NCBI GenBank assembly: GCA_964276145.1
Contig: CAXYDN010000010.1
Coordinates: forward strand, 12,469-76,468
Length of the DNA stretch: 64,000 bases
From: SCGC-AAA076-P13 sp964276145
GTDB lineage: Bacteria > Pseudomonadota > Gammaproteobacteria > Magnimaribacterales > D2472
Direction: 5' to 3'
Shown: in pieces, positions 52,701 to 61,303 of the stretch
Layout of the letters: the number at the start of each line of letters is the position of its first letter
Position numbering within the stretch: the first letter of the stretch is position 1
Translations under genes and position numbers: made by a program
The notes under the pieces: generated by a model
Databases searched by the model: none
Seen by the model: only the letters and a program-made list of their open reading frames with translations
Told to the model about the DNA's origin: nothing

Positions 52701-53914
52701 TCAGGAGTTTCTCTTTCAACAAGCTTCTTTGCAGCTTTTATTGTTGTAGCAAGTTCACGTTGCTCAAGTTTTCCATACACAAATGGTTTAAAAAGCTCTA
52801 ATGCCATTTTTTTTGGTAAGCCGCATTGATGAAGCTTTAAATTAGGACCAGAAACAATTACTGATCTACCTGAATAATCAACCCTTTTTCCTAATAAATT
52901 TTGTCTAAATCTTCCACCTTTACCTTTAATCATGTCTGCTAATGATTTTAAAGGTCTCTTATTAGTACCAGTAATTACTCTGCCTCTTCTACCATTATCA
53001 AGTAATGCATCAACAGATTCTTGAAGCATTCTTTTTTCATTTCTGACAATAATTTCTGGCGCACTCAATTCAAGTAATCTTTTAAGTCTGTTGTTTCTAT
53101 TAATAACTCTTCTATATAAGTCATTTAGATCTGAGGTAGCGAATCTTCCGCCTTCAAGAGGAACTAAAGGCCTTAAGTCTGGTGGTAATACTGGTAATAC
53201 ATCCATTATCATCCACTCAGGTCTATTTCCTGATTCATTAAATGCTTCAAGTAACTTTAATCTTTTTGAAAGTTTCTTAAGCTTAGTTTCTGAATTAGTT
53301 TGAGGAATCTCTTCTCTAATCTCTCTTATTTCTTCATTTATATCAAGTTCTTCTAATAAGATTTTAACTGCTTCGGCTCCCATACCGGCTGAAAACTCAT
53401 CACCAAATTCTTCGTATTTTTCTACCCATTCTTCTTCAGTTAAAATTTGACCTTTCTCAAGCTCTGTTAAGCCTGGATCAGTAACAATATAGCTTTCAAA
53501 ATATAAAACTCTTTCTATTTCTCTTAATGTCGTATTTAAAAGCAGCCCTATTCTTGATGGTAATGATTTTAAGAACCATATATGAGCAACTGGAGCTGCT
53601 AAATCAATATGACCCATTCTTTCCCTTCTGACTTTTGCTAAAGTTACTTCAACTCCGCATTTTTCACAAACAACACCTCTGTGTTTCATTCGCTTGTACT
53701 TTCCACAAATACACTCGTAATCCTTTATAGGCCCAAATATTTTTGAACAAAAAAGACCGTCTCTTTCAGGTTTAAATGTCCTGTAGTTAATTGTTTCTGG
53801 TTTTTTAACTTCTCCAAAAGACCAAGATTTGATTACTTGGGGAGATGCTAAGCCAGCAGATATAGTTGTGAAATCATCCTGCCCTGTTTTTAACGAATTT
53901 AATAAGTCTCTCAA
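49733..53914 (-). CDS. rpoC: RNA polymerase beta-prime subunit
   Basis: Holds the catalytic magnesium of RNA polymerase. The 1393-residue protein has the N-terminal zinc cysteines (CICGKYKRMKHRGVVCEKCGVE), the rudder/lid region and the metal motif NADFDGD. It also has the trigger-loop segment with MRTFHIGGAAS and a second zinc cluster with CSKCYG. The start is TTG with GGAG 9 bases upstream, 9 bases after the rpoB stop. Confidence 0.99.
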   Translation of the reverse strand: MRDLLNSLKTGQDDFTTISAGLASPQVIKSWSFGEVKKPETINYRTFKPERDGLFCSKIFGPIKDYECICGKYKRMKHRGVVCEKCGVEVTLAKVRRERMGHIDLAAPVAHIWFLKSLPSRIGLLLNTTLREIERVLYFESYIVTDPGLTELEKGQILTEEEWVEKYEEFGDEFSAGMGAEAVKILLEELDINEEIREIREEIPQTNSETKLKKLSKRLKLLEAFNESGNRPEWMIMDVLPVLPPDLRPLVPLEGGRFATSDLNDLYRRVINRNNRLKRLLELSAPEIIVRNEKRMLQESVDALLDNGRRGRVITGTNKRPLKSLADMIKGKGGRFRQNLLGKRVDYSGRSVIVSGPNLKLHQCGLPKKMALELFKPFVYGKLEQRELATTIKAAKKLVERETPEVWEVLEDVIREHPVMLNRAPTLHRLGLQAFEPKLIEGKAIQLHPLVCVAFNADFDGDQMAVHVPLTLEAQLEARALMMSTNNILSPADGSPIINPTQDVVLGLYYMTRDNANATGYGRVFSDPDEVLRAYETETLDVHSSIKVRITDQDGNKSIQETTVGRVLIWRITPAEVGFGNINKVLNKKLISKLVDISYRKAGLKKTVIFADQLMYLGFDFSTRSGSSIGVNDFVIPEEKAKVIEDSEKEVKAIEKQFDSGLVTRGERYNKVIDIWSRANEQVAKAMMEKISTETVETPDGKNVDQSSFNSVYIYADSGARGSPAQIRQLSGMRGLMSKPDGSIIETPITANFREGLSVLQYFISTHGARKGLADTALKTANSGYLTRRLCDVSMDSVINIDDCGTDQSITVTSIIDGGEIIQPLTDRILGRVIAEPIFDNEGNELFAKDTMLDEDAVDSIESLNLASLKVRSPMTCEASIGVCSKCYGRDLARGHLVHRGEAVGVVAAQSIGEPGTQLTMRTFHIGGAASSSSEDSAIFNKNIGVVSFSDDIKTVTNKDKLEVVVSRNAMATITEPSGKITEQYKVPYGAVLEVKDESDLDAGVKIASWDPYTRPIIAEVSGKVKFVDIEDGVTVREQMDELTGLSSIEIIEVSDRPTAGRDMSPKVLIQDSKGKTLLIGEFKAPAEYPLPAGGLVNIANGQKITAGEVIARMPLVASKTKDITGGLPRVADLFEARKPKDAAVLSEETGIISFGKETKGKVRLVITPEGATKKAQNTEMLIPKHRTLSVFEGERITKGDIISDGPYSPHDILRLKGIPALTNFIVNEIQDVYRLQGVSINDKHIETILRQMLRKALILDGGDTKFIQGDQVSYAELKEENEKIESAGKNPAEFERVLLGITKASLATDSFISAASFQETTRVLTEAAVTGKKDHLRGLKENVVVGRLIPAGTGMEFHDRLKNKKQFDLEEQTLSADDIEAALRQELQENEE

Positions 53915-53923
53915 TTTTATCTC

Positions 53924-56900
53924 CTAGTTTTCTGAATCTAATTCAAGGTTGATACCTAGTGATTTAATTTCTTTACTAAGAACATTAAATGACTCTGGGA
54001 TATTTGCATCCATTTCATAGCTTCCATCGACAATATTTTTATACATCTTAGTTCTACCAGAAACATCATCGGATTTTACTGTAAGCATTTCTTGTAATGT
54101 ATAAGAAGCTCCATAAGCTTCAAGCGCCCAAACTTCCATCTCACCAAATCTTTGTCCACCAAATTGAGCTTTACCGCCAAGTGGTTGTTGAGTAACAAGA
54201 CTGTATGATCCAGTAGATCTTGCATGCATTTTGTCATCAACCAAATGATTAAGTTTAATGATGTACATGTAACCCACAGTAACTGGTCTATCAAATTTAG
54301 TTCCAGTTCGACCATCATATAAGGTGAATTGACCTGACTCAGGAAGATCAGCTAATTTTAATAAATCTTTAACTTCACTTTCCTTGGCACCATCAAAAAC
54401 CGGTGTTGCTATAGGAAGACCGTCTTTTAAATTATTTGCTAATTCTAATATTTCATTGTTATTAAAAGATGAGATATCTTCTTTATTAGCTGCATTTTTG
54501 TTATAAAGTTGATCTAAATAATTTTTAAGCTCTGCAGGTTTTGCATTAGCTTTTAGCATTGAATCTATCTTCTCTCCGATACCTTTAGCTGCACAACCCA
54601 TATGAGTTTCTAAAACTTGTCCAACGTTCATCCTTGATGGGACACCAAGAGGATTTAAAACAATATCAACTGGGTTTCCTTTATCATCATATGGCATATC
54701 CTCAACAGGCATAATCTCGGAGATAACACCTTTATTACCATGACGTCCAGCCATTTTATCGCCTGGCTGTATTCTTCTTTTGATAGCTAAATAGACTTTT
54801 ACAATCTTAATAACTCCAGGAGCTAAATCATGTCCTCTAATGATTTTTGCTTTTTTCTCTTCAAACCTAGTTTTAATATCTTTAACATATTCGTTATAGC
54901 TTTTTTCTGTATCTTCTATGACATCGTTTACATTATCAGCATCTGTTCTGATAGAAAATATATCGTTCAGTTCAAGCGATTCAAGTTTTTCTTGAGTAAG
55001 AGTTTCACCTTTCTTAACTCCATTGCCTTTGATTGCTTTTTTACCTTTAAGAAGTTCGCATAGTCTAGTTTTAGTTGCTTGCTCTACAACTGTTGCTTCA
55101 TCATCTGCATCTTTTTTAGATTGATCTAAATGGTCTTGTTCAATTGCTTGAGTTCTTTCATCTTTTTCAACCCCATCCCTAGTAAAGACCTCAACACCGA
55201 TAACTGTACCTTTTGAACTCGATCTTTGAGAAGTATCTTTCACATCTGAAGCTTTCTCACCAAAGATAGCTCTTAGTAGTTTCTCTTCTGGTGAAAGTTG
55301 GGTTTCACCCTTTGGAGTAATTTTACCAACAAGTATATCCCCAGGGACAACTTCTGCTCCAACATAAACAATTCCGCATTCATCTAATTTGTTTAAAGAT
55401 CCTTCACCAACATTTGGTATGTCAGCAGTTATTTCTTCTGATCCTAGTTTTGTATCCCTTGCAACACATACTATTTCTTGAATATGAATAGATGTGAATC
55501 TATCCTCTCTAGCAACTTTTTCAGATATTAGAATTGAATCCTCAAAGTTATATCCATTCCATGGCATAAATGCTATACGAATATTTTGTCCAAGTGCTAA
55601 CTCTCCATTATCAACTGATGGTCCATCAGCTAGAACATCACCTGCTTTAACAGTATCTCCAATTTGAACAATAGGTCTTTGATTGATACATGTGTTTTGA
55701 TTAGATCTTGTGTACTTAACAAGATTGTAAACATCTGATGCTGATTTTGATTTTTTGTCAGTAACTCTAACAACAATTCTTGAAGCATCTACACTTTCAA
55801 CGACCCCAGAGTTCTTAGCGACGATACACACTCCTGAATCTCTAGCAACAACTGATTCTAAGCCGGTTCCAACAAGGGGTTTTTCTGCCCTTAGAACTGG
55901 CACAGCTTGTCTTTGCATATTTGAACCCATTAGAGCTCTATTAGCATCATCGTGTTCTAAGAAAGGAATCAGAGATGCTGCAATTGATACAACCTGTTGA
56001 GGAGATACATCCATTAAATCGACTCTATCAGGTGACATTAATTCAAATTCACTCGCATGTCTTACCGCAACAAGGTCATCAACAAACTTATTATTTTTAT
56101 CAAGTGCTACATTGGCCTGAGCAATTACATGTTCAGCTTCATCAATAGCAGATAAATACATTATTTCATCAGTAACTTTCCCATTAACAACTTTTCTGTA
56201 TGGTGTTTCTATAAATCCATATTGGTTTGTTCTGGAGTATGAAGCAAATGAATTAATCAAACCAATATTTGGTCCCTCAGGAGTTTCAATTGGGCAAACT
56301 CTTCCATAATGAGTTGGATGGACATCTCTTACTTCAAATCCAGCTCTCTCTCTAGTAAGACCTCCAGGCCCTAATGCAGAGACTCTTCTTTTATGTGTGA
56401 TTTCTGAAAGTGGGTTATTCTGATCCATGAATTGTGATAATTGACTGGATCCAAAAAATTCTTTAATAGCCGCTGTTACTGGTTTTGCATTAATAAGATC
56501 CTGAGGCCCAAGTTCATCTGCTTCAGCCATACTTAGTCTTTCTCTCACTGCTCTTTCTACTCTTATTAAACCAACTCTAAATTGATTTGCAGTCATTTCA
56601 CCAACAGATCTGACTCTTCTGTTACCGAGGTGATCTATATCATCAACAATATCATGACCATCTCTTATGTTAACTATCCCTTTCATAACTTCGATGATGT
56701 CTTCTTTATCTAAGATGTGAGGGCTTTCTTTTTCAGAATCTAATTTTAATCTTCTGTTAAATTTCATTCTTCCAACTTCAGAAAGATCATATCTTTCTTC
56801 ATTGAAAAAGAGATTGTTAAATAGTGTTTCAGCTGAGTCTTTGGTTGGCGGCTCGCCAGGTCTCATCATTCTGTATATCTCAACTAAAGCCTCAAGTCTG

Positions 56901-57985
56901 TTTGAAGTTGGATCTGCTCTAAGTGTATTAGATATATATGGACCCTTATCTAATTCATTAATAAATAAACAAGAGATTTCATTTACATTATTTTCTTTTA
57001 GCGATTCAATTACAACTTCATCAATCTCAGTATTTGCAACAAAAAGAACTTCGCCAGTATCTTTGTTAAAGATATCTTTAGACAGAACTTTTCCAATTAA
57101 AAATTCATCAGCAAGAGTTATTTCACTTACTTTTGCATTAGATAATTCTTTGATATGTCTTGCAGTAATTCTTTTACCTGCCTCAACATATACTTTACTT
57201 TTAACTTTTAGATCAACTGGAAGCGTTTCACCCCTTAATCTCTCTGGAATTAAAGCAAGTTTTACAGTATCTTTTTCTACTGTAAAGATATCCTCATCAT
57301 AGAATTCTGAGAGAATCTCTTCTGTACCCATATCAAGAGCTCTAAGCATAATTGTTGCAGGAATTTTTCTTCTTCTATCAATTCTGCTAAATAAAATATC
57401 TTTTGGATCAAATTCAAAATCTAACCATGAACCTCTATAAGGTATGATTCTAGCTGAATATAAAACTTTTCCTGAAGAATGGGTTTTTCCCTTATCATGA
57501 TCATAAAAAACACCAGGCGATCTATGAAGCTGAGATACAACGACCCTTTCTGTTCCATTAACCACAAATGATGCATCAGAAGTCATTAAAGGGACTTCGC
57601 CCATAAAGACTTCTCCCTCTTTAATATCCTTAACTTCTTTAAAATTTGATTCTCTATCATAAAGAACTAGTTTTACTTTAATTCTTAATGGTGCTGAGTA
57701 AGAAAGTCCTTGAATAAGGCATTCTTGAACATCATAAGTATTTTTTCCAAGTTCGTAAGAAACATATTCAAGAGCAGCATTACCTGAAACACTTTTAATA
57801 GGAAATAGTGACTGGAATACTTCTTCTAGCCCTTGTTTCTTTCTAGCTTCAGGAGCCACATCAGCTTGTAAAAATTCAGAATAAGACTTGGTTTGGGTCT
57901 CAATTAAGTTAGGAAGATCCATAACCTTGGCAAAAGTGCCAAAGTTCTTTCTTATTCTTTTCTTTTCTGTATAGCTGTATGACAT
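53924..57985 (-). CDS. rpoB: RNA polymerase beta subunit
   Basis: Forms the catalytic pincer of RNA polymerase. The 1353-residue protein has the rifampicin-region sequence SQLSQFMDQNNPLSEITHKRR with wild-type residues and RVCPIETPEGPNIGLI. Near the C-terminus are KMAGRHGNKG and GGQRFGEMEVWALEAYGA. It follows rplL by 40 bases and precedes rpoC in the usual order. No attenuator-like hairpin was recognised in the rplL-rpoB gap. Confidence 0.99.
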   Translation of the reverse strand: MSYSYTEKKRIRKNFGTFAKVMDLPNLIETQTKSYSEFLQADVAPEARKKQGLEEVFQSLFPIKSVSGNAALEYVSYELGKNTYDVQECLIQGLSYSAPLRIKVKLVLYDRESNFKEVKDIKEGEVFMGEVPLMTSDASFVVNGTERVVVSQLHRSPGVFYDHDKGKTHSSGKVLYSARIIPYRGSWLDFEFDPKDILFSRIDRRRKIPATIMLRALDMGTEEILSEFYDEDIFTVEKDTVKLALIPERLRGETLPVDLKVKSKVYVEAGKRITARHIKELSNAKVSEITLADEFLIGKVLSKDIFNKDTGEVLFVANTEIDEVVIESLKENNVNEISCLFINELDKGPYISNTLRADPTSNRLEALVEIYRMMRPGEPPTKDSAETLFNNLFFNEERYDLSEVGRMKFNRRLKLDSEKESPHILDKEDIIEVMKGIVNIRDGHDIVDDIDHLGNRRVRSVGEMTANQFRVGLIRVERAVRERLSMAEADELGPQDLINAKPVTAAIKEFFGSSQLSQFMDQNNPLSEITHKRRVSALGPGGLTRERAGFEVRDVHPTHYGRVCPIETPEGPNIGLINSFASYSRTNQYGFIETPYRKVVNGKVTDEIMYLSAIDEAEHVIAQANVALDKNNKFVDDLVAVRHASEFELMSPDRVDLMDVSPQQVVSIAASLIPFLEHDDANRALMGSNMQRQAVPVLRAEKPLVGTGLESVVARDSGVCIVAKNSGVVESVDASRIVVRVTDKKSKSASDVYNLVKYTRSNQNTCINQRPIVQIGDTVKAGDVLADGPSVDNGELALGQNIRIAFMPWNGYNFEDSILISEKVAREDRFTSIHIQEIVCVARDTKLGSEEITADIPNVGEGSLNKLDECGIVYVGAEVVPGDILVGKITPKGETQLSPEEKLLRAIFGEKASDVKDTSQRSSSKGTVIGVEVFTRDGVEKDERTQAIEQDHLDQSKKDADDEATVVEQATKTRLCELLKGKKAIKGNGVKKGETLTQEKLESLELNDIFSIRTDADNVNDVIEDTEKSYNEYVKDIKTRFEEKKAKIIRGHDLAPGVIKIVKVYLAIKRRIQPGDKMAGRHGNKGVISEIMPVEDMPYDDKGNPVDIVLNPLGVPSRMNVGQVLETHMGCAAKGIGEKIDSMLKANAKPAELKNYLDQLYNKNAANKEDISSFNNNEILELANNLKDGLPIATPVFDGAKESEVKDLLKLADLPESGQFTLYDGRTGTKFDRPVTVGYMYIIKLNHLVDDKMHARSTGSYSLVTQQPLGGKAQFGGQRFGEMEVWALEAYGASYTLQEMLTVKSDDVSGRTKMYKNIVDGSYEMDANIPESFNVLSKEIKSLGINLELDSEN

Positions 57986-58025
57986 AAATGCGCCCTTTTA
58001 ATTTATATTTATATGTTTTATGGTT

Positions 58026-58406
58026 TTATTTAAGTTCAGCTGTTGCACCTGCTTCAGTTAACTGAGTAACCATAGCTTCTGCATCATCTTTACTTGCACC
58101 TTCTTTTACAGTACTAGGTGCGCCATCAACCATATCTTTAGCTTCTTTTAATCCAAGACCAGTTATTGCTCTTACAGCTTTAATAACTTGAACTTTTTGA
58201 TCACCAGCTGCACTTAATACAACATCAAATGCATCTTTTTCTTCTTCTGCTGGAGCATCACCACCACCTGCTGCAGCTGGTGCTGCTGCAACTGCTGCTG
58301 CTGCTGTTACACCAAATTTTTCTTCAATATCTGAAATAAGATCTACTAGATCCATAACTGACATCTCTTCTATAGCTTTTAAAATATCCTCTTTACTAGT
58401 TGCCAT
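58026..58406 (-). CDS. rplL: 50S ribosomal protein L7/L12
   Basis: Stalk protein that recruits translational GTPases. The 126-residue protein has the N-terminal dimer domain, an Ala-rich hinge (AAAAVAAAPAAAGG, about 33-46) and the C-terminal domain with KVQVIKAVRAITGLGLKEAKDMVDGAP. It follows rplJ by 18 bases; the multimer usually needs more translation than L10. Confidence 0.98.
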   Translation of the reverse strand: MATSKEDILKAIEEMSVMDLVDLISDIEEKFGVTAAAAVAAAPAAAGGGDAPAEEEKDAFDVVLSAAGDQKVQVIKAVRAITGLGLKEAKDMVDGAPSTVKEGASKDDAEAMVTQLTEAGATAELK

Positions 58407-58424
58407 TCTAATTCTCCTTATAAT

Positions 58425-58955
58425 TTAGGCTGAAGCCTGTTTTTTGTCTTGAACTGCTGATAAAACCCTAGCAAGCTTACTTGGAACTTCATTTAATAAA
58501 GTTGCAAATTTACTCACTGGAGCTTGCAACACATTTGCAATAAGGCCATAAGCCTCATCTTTAGATGGAAGGCTAGCTAGAATATCTATCTGACCACCAT
58601 CAAGTAATTGACCCTCAACAACCAAAGCTTTGATTTCTAAATTATCAAAGTTTTTAGCATAAGTTTTGAGCAATTTTGCAGCTGCACCTGGCTCTTCAAA
58701 TGAAAAAGCAAATAATGAAGGTCCTACAAGCACTTCGTCAGAACAACCAAAATCAGTACCTTCAAATGCCAATTTAGCAAGTGAATTCTTAATTATCTGA
58801 ATATGGATACCTGATTGAGTAGCTTTTTGCCTTACCTCAGATAGCTCACTGACCTTAAGGCCCCTAGCATCTGAGATAACTAAAGATGATGCATTAGATG
58901 CAACTTCTTTAACTTCACCTACAATTCTTTCTTTTTCACTTTTCGATAACGCCAC
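58425..58955 (-). CDS. rplJ: 50S ribosomal protein L10
   Basis: Anchors L7/L12 to the ribosome and, as the L10-L12 complex, represses its own mRNA. The 176-residue protein begins (M)ALSKSEKERIVGEVKEVA, matching E. coli [20 protein letters not shown]. The start is GTG at 58955 with AGGAG 7 bases upstream. An upstream in-frame ATG would add 16 residues that run through the structured leader and is rejected. Confidence 0.96.
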   Translation of the reverse strand: MALSKSEKERIVGEVKEVASNASSLVISDARGLKVSELSEVRQKATQSGIHIQIIKNSLAKLAFEGTDFGCSDEVLVGPSLFAFSFEEPGAAAKLLKTYAKNFDNLEIKALVVEGQLLDGGQIDILASLPSKDEAYGLIANVLQAPVSKFATLLNEVPSKLARVLSAVQDKKQASA

Positions 58956-59086
58956 AGCAATTCTCCTGTTTAAGCCTTTCGGCCATTCGGCGACAAATTG
59001 CAAAATTACAATTTGAACACCACCTACGTAGGAAATTAAGTCTTTCGACGCCTACGGTCTTTGACGGCTGCGTAAACGCAACTATC
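58956..59086 (-). promoter_or_regulatory. L10 leader RNA of rplJ-rplL-rpoB-rpoC
   Basis: The 131 bases before rplJ carry sequence close to the gammaproteobacterial L10 leader: CAGCCGTCAAAGACCGTAGG, CTTAATTTCCTACGTAGG and TGGTG in the same order. The CGTAGG/CCTACG segments can pair. In E. coli the L10-L12 complex binds this element and blocks rplJ translation. Recognition is from memory of the family pattern; a covariance search (Rfam L10_leader) would confirm it. Confidence 0.8.
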
Positions 59087-59112
59087 TAACCTTGCAAATT
59101 CTTACAAGGTTA
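59087..59112 (-). other. Intercistronic hairpin between rplA and the L10 leader
   Basis: TAACCTTG and CAAGGTTA form an 8-bp stem around a 10-base loop, 4 bases after the rplA stop. No U tract follows in either direction, so it is more likely an mRNA stabiliser or processing site than a terminator. Confidence 0.5.
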
Positions 59113-59116
59113 AAAC

Positions 59117-59809
59117 TTATACCAACTCTGAGGAATTTATTTTTATACCAGGTCCCATTGTGCTACTAAGCGCAATATTACCTATATAAACTCCTTTTGC
59201 AGATGCTGGTTTTAATTTTCTTAATTCTTCCAATAATGCAGATGCATTAGCTTTAATCTTATCTATATCAAATGATACTTTGCCAATACTTCCATGAATA
59301 ATTCCATTCTTATCTGTTCTAAATCTAACTTGGCCAGCTTTTGCATTGTTGACAGCAGTAGCTACGTCATCTGTAACTGTTCCTGTTTTAGGATTTGGCA
59401 TTAACCCCTTTGGGCCTAAAACCTGTCCAAGCTTACCAACAACTTTCATCGCGCCATTAGTAGATATAACAACATCAACATTAATTTCCTCTTTAGAAAA
59501 TTTTTCTGCTAAATCATCCATACCTATGTGCTCAGCTCCTGCAGCTTTTGCGGCATCTGCTTGATCACCATCTGCAAAAACGGCAACAGTTACAGCTTTA
59601 CCTAAACTGTTTGGAAGCGTGACAGCACCTCTAACATTCTGATCAGATTTATTAGGATCAACACCCAATCTAATAGCTATATCTACAGATTCTTCAAATT
59701 TTTCAGATTTAACTGACTGCATTATCTCTAACGCATCAGATAATGAATATATTTTCTCTGGGTCTACTTTTTCTATAATAATTTTTTGCTTCTTAGTCAA
59801 TTTACTCAT
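59117..59809 (-). CDS. rplA: 50S ribosomal protein L1
   Basis: Forms the mobile L1 stalk that moves E-site tRNA; in E. coli it represses rplK-rplA. The 230-residue protein has VDIAIRLGVDPNKSDQNVRGAV and the domain with GKLGQVLGPKGLMPNPKTGTV. Its start overlaps the rplK stop by 4 bases. Confidence 0.98.
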   Translation of the reverse strand: MSKLTKKQKIIIEKVDPEKIYSLSDALEIMQSVKSEKFEESVDIAIRLGVDPNKSDQNVRGAVTLPNSLGKAVTVAVFADGDQADAAKAAGAEHIGMDDLAEKFSKEEINVDVVISTNGAMKVVGKLGQVLGPKGLMPNPKTGTVTDDVATAVNNAKAGQVRFRTDKNGIIHGSIGKVSFDIDKIKANASALLEELRKLKPASAKGVYIGNIALSSTMGPGIKINSSELV

Positions 59810-60234
59810 AAATCTACCTCAACTCCCATGCTTCTTGCTGTACCAGCAATAATTAATACGGCAGCATCTATATCATTTGAATTTAGATCTGGCTCTTTTT
59901 GTTTAGCTATATCTTCTAATTGGGCTCTTGTTAGCTTGCCAACTTTTTCTCTATTTGGTTCACCGCTGCCTTTTGGTATTCCTAAAGCCTTTTTAATTAG
60001 TACAGCTGCTGGCGGTGTTTTTACTATAAATGTAAATGATTTATCCTCATATACAGTGATAACAACTGGCAATGGCAATCCTTTTTCTGCATTTTGTGTT
60101 TCTGCATTAAAGGCATTACAAAAATCCATGATATTAACACCCACTTGACCAAGAGCAGGACCAACAGGTGGACTCGGATTCGCTCCGCCAGCTGGGATTT
60201 GTAATTTAAGTATGTTTGCTACTTTTTTTGCCAT
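59806..60234 (-). CDS. rplK: 50S ribosomal protein L11
   Basis: GTPase-centre protein needed for RelA activation on the ribosome. The 142-residue protein has LQIPAGGANPSPPVGPALGQ with the flexible Pro-rich linker and the C-terminal GTARSMGVEV. Its start overlaps the nusG stop by one base, so a leader for L1 binding would have to lie inside nusG. Confidence 0.98.
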   Translation of the reverse strand: MAKKVANILKLQIPAGGANPSPPVGPALGQVGVNIMDFCNAFNAETQNAEKGLPLPVVITVYEDKSFTFIVKTPPAAVLIKKALGIPKGSGEPNREKVGKLTRAQLEDIAKQKEPDLNSNDIDAAVLIIAGTARSMGVEVDL

Positions 60235-60761
60235 TATGTTTTCTCTATTTGCATAAATTCAAGATCAACCGGAGTTGCTCTTCCTAAAATTTGAACTGAA
60301 ACTTTTACCATATTTCTTTCATAATCAACGTTTTCTACAACTCCATTAAAGTCATTAAATGGACCATCGCAAACTCTTACTACTTCACCTGGCTCATAAA
60401 TAGTTTTTGGAGCAGGAGCATCTTCACCAACTTCAATTCTATTAATTATGTTATTAACGTCATCTTCTGATATTGGCAAAGGTCTGTCTTTTGTTCCTCC
60501 AACAAAACCTGACACTCTTGGAGTTGATTGGACTAATTGCCATGAGTCATCTTCAAGAAGCATTTGAATCAATATGTATCCAGGGAAAAATTTTCTTTCA
60601 GTAGTTTTTTTTGATCCACCTTTTAGCTCGACTATTTGTTCAGTAGGAATAAGAATTTCTCCGAATTTATCTGATAAATTGTTTAACTCTATTTTTTCTT
60701 CAAGAGCTATTTTTACTTTTTGCTCATAGCCTGAGTAAGCTTGTATTACATACCAATCCAT
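60234..60761 (-). CDS. nusG: Transcription termination/antitermination factor NusG
   Basis: Links RNA polymerase to Rho or to the ribosome through S10. The 175-residue protein has the NGN domain starting WYVIQAYSGYEQKV, and a C-terminal KOW motif (EVVRVCDGPFNDFNGVVENV, about 125-145). It is 3 bases after secE. Confidence 0.98.
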   Translation of the reverse strand: MDWYVIQAYSGYEQKVKIALEEKIELNNLSDKFGEILIPTEQIVELKGGSKKTTERKFFPGYILIQMLLEDDSWQLVQSTPRVSGFVGGTKDRPLPISEDDVNNIINRIEVGEDAPAPKTIYEPGEVVRVCDGPFNDFNGVVENVDYERNMVKVSVQILGRATPVDLEFMQIEKT

Positions 60762-60764
60762 GAT

Positions 60765-61127
60765 TTAACCTAGAACCAGTTTAGTTAAAAAAGTTAAAAG
60801 AGATTCCAGAGCCCAAAAAAATAAACACAGAACAACAATAGATGCAAAAACTACTAAGAATGTTTGTGTTGTTTCTATGCGAGTTGGCCAAACTACTCTT
60901 CTTATTTCTGTTCTTGATTCTTTCATGAGCTTGATAGCGTTTGAACCAAAACTTGTAACAGACAAAATGCCGAGTCCAATAATGAAAAGGAATACAACTC
61001 CCAGCACTCTATAGAGAAAAGCAAACTCAACAAAGTAGCTATTACCAATTACAGCAGCAGAAAATACTGCTAATGCGGCAAACCACTTTATATTATCTAC
61101 CATTTTTGAAGCTGATTCTTTAGCCAT
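60765..61127 (-). CDS. secE: Protein translocase subunit SecE
   Basis: Clamps SecY in the inner membrane. The 120-residue protein has three membrane helices as in E. coli and the conserved amphipathic segment LMKESRTEIRRVVWPTRIETTQT before the last helix. The ATG at 61127 is used; the frame stays open for 20 more codons upstream, but these run into tRNA-Trp and are not part of the protein. Confidence 0.96.
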   Translation of the reverse strand: MAKESASKMVDNIKWFAALAVFSAAVIGNSYFVEFAFLYRVLGVVFLFIIGLGILSVTSFGSNAIKLMKESRTEIRRVVWPTRIETTQTFLVVFASIVVLCLFFWALESLLTFLTKLVLG

Positions 61128-61157
61128 ATATTTCCTAATTCGGCTGCAAGTTAAACT

Positions 61158-61233
61158 TGGCAGGCCAGGAGGGTCTCGAACCCACAACCCCCGGTTTTGG
61201 AGACCGGTACTCTACCAATTGAGCTACTGGCCT
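61158..61233 (-). tRNA. trnW: tRNA-Trp (anticodon CCA)
   Basis: Cloverleaf with acceptor AGGCCAG/CTGGCCT, discriminator G and encoded CCA, and an anticodon loop CTCCAAA reading CCA. The T arm has GGTTCGAGACC-type pairing. It stands between tuf and secE, where E. coli has trpT elsewhere but many gammaproteobacteria have tRNA-Trp. It is probably co-transcribed with secE-nusG. Confidence 0.97.
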
Positions 61234-61266
61234 AAAACTAATTTTCATATTCCTTAGAGACAAGTA

Positions 61267-61290
61267 AGCCGAGACACAAAGGCCTCGGCT
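61267..61290 (-). other. GC-rich hairpin between tuf and tRNA-Trp
   Basis: AGCCGAG pairs with CTCGGCT around a 10-base loop, 14 bases after the tuf stop. In the direction of tuf transcription it is followed by TACTTGTC, not a U run. It could be a partial terminator, a 3-prime-end stabiliser for tuf mRNA or a processing site. Confidence 0.5.
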
Positions 61291-61303
61291 AAAAAGTCAA
61301 TAA

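Noticed and set aside
59087..59112. Intrinsic terminator after rplA
   Set aside because: No U tract on either strand, and the L10 leader follows immediately.
61128..61187. Twenty extra N-terminal codons for SecE
   Set aside because: They would be translated through tRNA-Trp; the ATG at 61127 matches family starts.
61267..61290. Intrinsic terminator after tuf
   Set aside because: The stem is good, but the bases after it in the tuf direction are TACTTGTC rather than a U run. Kept only as an unassigned hairpin.
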